From JBEKUY01 sp049514555 (GTDB taxonomy: Bacteria; Acidobacteriota; Terriglobia; Acidiferrales; UBA7541): a stretch of DNA of 64,000 nt. The position numbers were made by a program, and so were the translations under genes. Where the stretch lies: positions 496,001 through 560,000 of the forward strand of contig JBEKUY010000001.1 in assembly GCA_049514555.1 (NCBI GenBank), read 5' to 3'. This document shows, piece after piece, positions 60,098 through 64,000 of the stretch. Numbering within the stretch: the stretch's first letter is position 1; the number at the start of each line of letters is the position of its first letter. The notes under the pieces were generated by a model. It was not told the DNA's origin and did no database searches. It saw nothing but the letters and a program-made list of their open reading frames with translations.

Positions 60098-62428
60098 ATG
60101 CCCGACCAACCGGACTCCGGCCCCGTCCCTGCGCCCAAACCAAAGATCAAGCGAACCCCCAAGGCGCCGCGACAGCAACTGCCGCTGCTGGAACCGCAGA
60201 AGCGCGCCACGACCTGCCAGGAAGTCGCGCTCGGTTTCAACCAGGGCCAGGCGCTTGCCGAGGCGCTGCGTTGCCTCAACTGCAAGGACCCCAAGTGCAT
60301 CGAGGCCTGCCCGCTGCACATTGATGTCAAGAGCTTCATCGCAAAGATGGCGGAGGGCGATTTCGGCAGCGCCTTCGAGATCATCAGCGAGTACACGCCC
60401 TTCCCCGGAATTTGCGGGCGCGTCTGCCAGCACGAACTCTTCTGCGAGAAAGCCTGCCTGCTCGGCGGCCCCAAGACCAAGCTTGAGCCGGTGGCCATCG
60501 GCTCGCTCGAGCGCTTTCTGGCGGACTTCCAGCAGGAATCGAGCGAGCAGCGCCTGCCTTCGATGGCTCCGGCGAACGGCCTGAAGGTCGCTCTGGTCGG
60601 CAGCGGACCCGCTTCGCTGATCGCCGCCTTCGATCTGGTGCGCAAGGGATACCAGGTCACCATCTACGAAGCTCTCCACAAGCTCGGGGGCGTCTTGGCT
60701 TACGGCATTCCGCCCTTCCGTCTTCCACGCGACATCATCGACGCGGAAATCGAGCGTTTGCGCGCGCTGGGCGTGAAGTTCCGCACGAACTTCATCGTCG
60801 GGAAGACCTGCACCCTCGAAGAACTTTTCGAGCAGGGCTACTCCGGAGTGTTCATCGGTACCGGCGCGGGCTTGCCGCACCTGATGAGCATCCCCGGAGA
60901 AAACCTGGTCGGCGTGTACACCGCCAACGAGTTCCTCACGCGCATCAACTTGATGCAGGCCTACGATTTTCCCAAGCAGGACACTCCGGTGCGCGTCGGC
61001 TCGCGCACCATGGTGATCGGCGGAGGCAACGCGGCCATGGACGCCGCGCGCTGGGCCAAGCGCCTAGGTAGCGAGAGCATCATCCTGTTCCGCCGCGGCC
61101 GCGCCGAGTTGCGCGCCCGCATCGAGGAAATCGAGCACGCCGAAGAGGAAGGCGTGCACTTCCAGTTTCTCGCCGCGCCGGTGCGCTTCCACGGCGATGA
61201 GAACGGCGTGCTGTGCGAAGCCGAATGCATTCGCATGCGTTTGGGCGAGCCCGACGAGTCCGGCCGCCCTTCCCCCGTGCCGATTCCCGGTTCGGAGTAC
61301 CGCATTCCCGTCGATACCGTCGTGATGGCCATCGGCCAAAGCCCGAACCCGACCGTGCAGCGCGCCACTCCGCAGTTGGTGACCGCGCGCGGCAAGATCG
61401 TCATCAATGAGCTCGGCCAGACCAGCCTGCCGAACGTGTTCGCCGGCGGCGACGTGGTGCGCGGCGGCGCGACCGTGATTCTCGCCATGCGCGACGGCCG
61501 GGTGGCCGCCGAAGCCATCGATCGCGCCCTTCGCGGCAAGGCGGCCGCCGCGATCGGTTCGCCCACGCGCCCGGACTCTCAAAGGGACAATCGCGTCGTG
61601 GACAAGAGCCTCCTCACCCCGGAGATTGCGAGACTTGAGATCGTCGCGCCCGAGATCGCCGGCCATTGGAAGCCGGGGCAATTCATCATTCTGCGGCCTA
61701 CGCCGGAGAGCGAGCGCATCCCGCTCACGATCGTGGATGGCGACACGGCGCGCGGAACCATCCAGCTCGTCGTCCAGGCGCTGGGGAAGACTTCTCGCGA
61801 GACAGTGGCCCTCGAGGTGGGCGACCGCGTTTCCGATCTCCTCGGGCCGTTGGGCCTGCCCGCGACCATCGAAAAGGTCGGCACGGTGCTGTGTGTTGCC
61901 GGCGGAGTCGGAACCGCGGAGCTGCTGCCAGTCGCCGGCGCTTTCCGCAGGGCCGGTAACCGCGTCATCGCCCTCTGCGGCGCACGCTCGACCGCGCACA
62001 TTATTCTCGACGAGGAGCTGCGCGCCGCGGCGGACGAGCTTTACTGGGCCACCGACGATGGCTCGGGAGCATTCCACGGCAACGTGGTGCAGCTCATGCG
62101 CGCCTGGAAGGAAGAGCATGGCGTCACTCCCGGCGCCGTTCATGTGATCGGCCCGATCCCCATGATGCGTGCCGCTGCCGCGCTCACGCGCGAGTGGGGC
62201 GTCCCGACCTTCGCCAGCCTGAACCCGATCATGGTGGATGGAACCGGCATGTGCGGCGGCTGCCGCGTCACCGTCGGCGGCAAGGTCAGATTCGCATGCG
62301 TGGATGGGCCGGAGTTTGACGCTCACCAGGTGGATTTCGACGAGCTCACCCGCCGCAATCGCGCCTACGTTTCGCAGGAAAAGGAGGTGCTGGAAAAGCA
62401 CCTTTGCCGCATCGGGCTTTCTAGCTGA
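60098..62428 (+). CDS. Single-chain NfnAB-type transhydrogenase (glutamate-synthase-like plus ferredoxin-NAD(P) reductase)
   Basis: 776 residues from ATG 60098 (GAGGAAAG upstream). The N-terminal ~480 residues resemble the NfnB/GltD-like half: CLNCKDPKCIEACPLH and CGRVCQHELFCEKAC [4Fe-4S] motifs, FAD site VALVGSGPASLIAAFDLV and NAD(P) site VIGGGNAAMDAARWA. The C-terminal ~290 residues resemble NfnA: an FNR-type fold ending in a [2Fe-2S] site, GTGMCGGCRVTVGGKVRFACVDG. NfnAB couples NADH, NADPH and ferredoxin by flavin-based bifurcation; the two halves are usually separate genes. SudAB-like sulfide dehydrogenase is the alternative name. The longer frame back to 59627 crosses the repeat and is not used. 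Confidence 0.88.
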   Translation: MPDQPDSGPVPAPKPKIKRTPKAPRQQLPLLEPQKRATTCQEVALGFNQGQALAEALRCLNCKDPKCIEACPLHIDVKSFIAKMAEGDFGSAFEIISEYTPFPGICGRVCQHELFCEKACLLGGPKTKLEPVAIGSLERFLADFQQESSEQRLPSMAPANGLKVALVGSGPASLIAAFDLVRKGYQVTIYEALHKLGGVLAYGIPPFRLPRDIIDAEIERLRALGVKFRTNFIVGKTCTLEELFEQGYSGVFIGTGAGLPHLMSIPGENLVGVYTANEFLTRINLMQAYDFPKQDTPVRVGSRTMVIGGGNAAMDAARWAKRLGSESIILFRRGRAELRARIEEIEHAEEEGVHFQFLAAPVRFHGDENGVLCEAECIRMRLGEPDESGRPSPVPIPGSEYRIPVDTVVMAIGQSPNPTVQRATPQLVTARGKIVINELGQTSLPNVFAGGDVVRGGATVILAMRDGRVAAEAIDRALRGKAAAAIGSPTRPDSQRDNRVVDKSLLTPEIARLEIVAPEIAGHWKPGQFIILRPTPESERIPLTIVDGDTARGTIQLVVQALGKTSRETVALEVGDRVSDLLGPLGLPATIEKVGTVLCVAGGVGTAELLPVAGAFRRAGNRVIALCGARSTAHIILDEELRAAADELYWATDDGSGAFHGNVVQLMRAWKEEHGVTPGAVHVIGPIPMMRAAAALTREWGVPTFASLNPIMVDGTGMCGGCRVTVGGKVRFACVDGPEFDAHQVDFDELTRRNRAYVSQEKEVLEKHLCRIGLSS

Positions 62429-62493
62429 GGCCGTGAGGAGTGCTTGGCAGATTGAAGTGGTTGGCAGAATTAGGTGGGTGGCAGTTGGGTTGG

Positions 62494-63246
62494 TTAGAAA
62501 TAGGCTTCGCTCTGCATGGCCCGCTTGTCCCAGCCCCGCCGCGCAAGAATTCCGGCTGCGTTCTCGATCATTTCCGGCCGCCCACAGAGATAAGCGGTCG
62601 TGTCCTTGCCCGAGAGGTTCCACTGGTCGGCGTATTTCCGCAGGACGTCCTCGACCCGCCCGGTCTCTCCCGCCCAGGCCATGTCCTCCCAGTGCCGGCT
62701 GATGGTGGGCACGTATTTCAGCCACGGTGCCTCTGCCCCCACCCCCGCCATCTCCGCCTGGTATCCGAATTCCCAGGACCGGCTGGCCCCCTGAATCATG
62801 AAGACGTTCAGGTCCGCGGGCATGGCGTTCTTCTTCCAGTCCAGGTAGAGGGTCCTTACATAACTGATAAATGGAGCGACGCCAGTTACTGTAGAGAGAA
62901 GTAGGTGGTTCTTGCGGCCGCTCTTGAGGTCAAGGGTGAAACGGCCCTTGGCGATCTTGCGAAACTTCAGATCGGCTCCGGTCTGCAGCTCGTGCAGAAA
63001 GGGAGTGAAGCCCCCGTCCCGCACCAACTCGATAAAAAACTCAACCTCGCTCTCGTAGGGCGACGAAGCAATGGAATAGGGACGCTCGATCATCTTCCCG
63101 TTCACTTCGGAGCCCAGGGTGGCGTATTGTCCGGCGACAAACCGGAATTCCCCGCCGGGATTCACACGAATCCTCCAAAGATCGTCCGTAATGTCTTCGC
63201 GCAGCGTGATCCGGGCTTCGTAGTATTTTTCCGGCGCAAGCGCCAT
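62494..63246 (-). CDS. Ferredoxin-NADP+ reductase (Fpr-type)
   Basis: 250 residues. FAD-binding motif RPYSIASSPYESEVEFFIELV, phosphate-region GAPF-like TGVAPFISYVRTLYL, NADP-binding stretch NVFMIQGASRSWEFGYQAEM, and the C-terminal YLCGRPEMIENAAGIL with a terminal aromatic (AYF). It moves electrons between ferredoxin/flavodoxin and NADPH. It converges on the NfnAB-type gene (65 nt between stops), so both ferredoxin:NAD(P) enzymes sit together. The 66-bp gap has repeated TTGGCAG and GGTGGG blocks. Confidence 0.88.
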   Translation of the reverse strand: MALAPEKYYEARITLREDITDDLWRIRVNPGGEFRFVAGQYATLGSEVNGKMIERPYSIASSPYESEVEFFIELVRDGGFTPFLHELQTGADLKFRKIAKGRFTLDLKSGRKNHLLLSTVTGVAPFISYVRTLYLDWKKNAMPADLNVFMIQGASRSWEFGYQAEMAGVGAEAPWLKYVPTISRHWEDMAWAGETGRVEDVLRKYADQWNLSGKDTTAYLCGRPEMIENAAGILARRGWDKRAMQSEAYF

Positions 63247-63288
63247 CTACAGTCCTCCTCAATAATGGTCTCGCACCTTCCTGCCCAA

Positions 63289-63326
63289 GACAAGAAATGG
63301 GCGGCGCCCACCAAGTGGCGCCGCCC
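63289..63326 (-). terminator. Terminator of the partial gene at the right edge
   Basis: Read on the minus strand: GGGCGGCGCC and GGCGCCGCCC form a 10-bp stem with an 8-nt loop, then ATTTCTTGTCTT, a weak T-rich tail. It lies 42 nt past the stop of the 63368 gene and upstream of the FNR start. Confidence 0.65.
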
Positions 63327-63367
63327 CAGACGTTCGACCTGCAATCAATTGCCGGTACTTTCCGGTT

Positions 63368-64000
63368 TCAGGGCTCCTGCTGCGGGCGCTGGCCCATCAT
63401 CTTCATGGGATCGAACTTCGTCGGCGTTCCGGTGATGTGCGTCTTGGCGTCCGTGATCAAGCGCTGCAGGGTCATCGTCGTATTCTTGCTAACCAGTTTA
63501 GCGAACCCCCAGGGAACCACCTTCTCGCTGAGCCAAATGTCCGAGCTTCCGTCCTTCTTGCGCCAGCGGACGCAAGAGAAGGTTCCGGCGGGAGTGGTGA
63601 GTGTCTCGTTGCCCACGCGCTCCATCTCCCTAGTGATGTCGGCGGACTGAGGAGGCCTCTTCTGCGCACCTTGCACGGGCATTTCCATAACGTTGCCGTT
63701 GGGCATTTGCATGAGCATGCGGGAGACGACAACGGTTCCATTGTCCACGACGTAGAGCATTTTCATGTACATCATTCCGCCCATGTGCGGATTGGCCATG
63801 CCCATTTCCAACCAGTAGCCGTCCTTGCCGTTCACTTGTTCCTTGCCCACGATCGACAGTTCCATGCTACTTTTCGGCTGGCCCTGCATTTCCACGGCAT
63901 ATTCCGCCCCGGCGCCAACGACCGGATGGAATACTCCTTGGATGTCGGGCCCCTTCATTCCCATTTGCGCACGCACTGGGGCTGCCCAAGCGCAACAACC
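63368..64000 (-). CDS. Secreted Met-rich protein of unknown function (5' end outside window)
   Basis: At least 210 codons; the frame is open to the right edge, where it reads CCAWAAPVRAQMGMKGPDI, the end of a signal peptide. The mature part is rich in Met and Gly (MANPHMGGMMYMKMLYVV, MKMMGQRPQQ), with a single-domain pattern of strands (ELSIVGKEQVNGKDGYWLEMG; SCVRWRKKDGSSDIWLSEKVVPWG). Proteins with this outline, including the DGYWLE and VPxG blocks, are DUF4412-like, but I cannot confirm the family. Met-rich tracts sometimes bind copper. Confidence 0.6.
   Translation of the reverse strand, partial: GCCAWAAPVRAQMGMKGPDIQGVFHPVVGAGAEYAVEMQGQPKSSMELSIVGKEQVNGKDGYWLEMGMANPHMGGMMYMKMLYVVDNGTVVVSRMLMQMPNGNVMEMPVQGAQKRPPQSADITREMERVGNETLTTPAGTFSCVRWRKKDGSSDIWLSEKVVPWGFAKLVSKNTTMTLQRLITDAKTHITGTPTKFDPMKMMGQRPQQEP

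Noticed and set aside
61064..62725. 553-codon minus-strand frame over the NfnAB-type gene
   Set aside because: Antisense shadow of a recognised enzyme; composition and lack of motifs fit non-coding.

Overview
The window is GC-rich bacterial chromosome, most likely from a soil-type member of the Acidobacteriota. This assignment is an inference from gene content: a secretin fused to a cohesin-like domain with two pseudopilin genes, a lipoprotein with DUF4097-type repeats, a TPR-thioredoxin protein, many secreted proteins of unknown function, and abundant intergenic hairpin repeats. No rRNA operon or taxonomic marker is present to confirm it.

Layout. 1-5750: partial secreted protein, small membrane protein, periplasmic-binding-like protein, membrane methyltransferase, a structured repeat element (copy 1), larE, DUF4097-type lipoprotein. 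5839-18558: TPR-thioredoxin protein; a minus-strand set larC, metG, tatD, polyprenyl synthase, deacetylase-family protein; an unknown two-gene cassette; argS; smpB-pepA. 18681-21985: cohesin-secretin plus two pseudopilins. 22043-24600: initiator tRNA with its own promoter and terminator, then a small island between two identical 119-bp repeats that each contain the tRNA 3' half. The island holds a zincin-like putative toxin, two related secreted proteins and two toxin remnants. 24846-27561: Sec11-like peptidase, a small Cys-containing peptide gene and a large secreted protein. 28000-34534: a six-gene HdrCBA plus Flx-like redox operon flanked by a ~107-bp repeat pair. 34774-41994: DedA protein, Q-rich secreted protein, CAP protein, two outer-membrane proteins, TIM-barrel protein. 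42089-48116: GH2 exo-glucosaminidase interrupted by an in-frame stop, and an orphan molybdenum hydroxylase subunit. 48449-58884: branching enzyme, ROK regulator, M23 peptidase, DJ-1/PfpI and VOC proteins and several hypotheticals. 59504-59960: copy 2 of the repeat element. 60098-64000: single-chain NfnAB-type transhydrogenase, a ferredoxin-NADP reductase and a partial secreted protein.

Three themes stand out. (1) Electron bifurcation: the HdrABC-Flx operon and the NfnAB fusion are both of types that link NAD(P)H, ferredoxin and thiol/disulfide pools; the FNR beside NfnAB fits the same network. (2) A tRNA-fMet integration hotspot carries a tandem toxin/immunity-like array. (3) A repeat family at 3316-3620 and 59504-59960, 56 kb apart, combines a perfect DnaA-box sequence, a sigma-70 promoter with a 17-bp spacer, three units at 39-nt spacing and a G-rich tail. 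The unit sequence differs between copies but is alike within each copy.

Several genes have a -10 hexamer only 6-10 nt before the start codon and no Shine-Dalgarno sequence, which suggests leaderless transcripts are common. Start codons below were moved from the longest open frame where a ribosome site, signal peptide, family length or promoter position argued for it.
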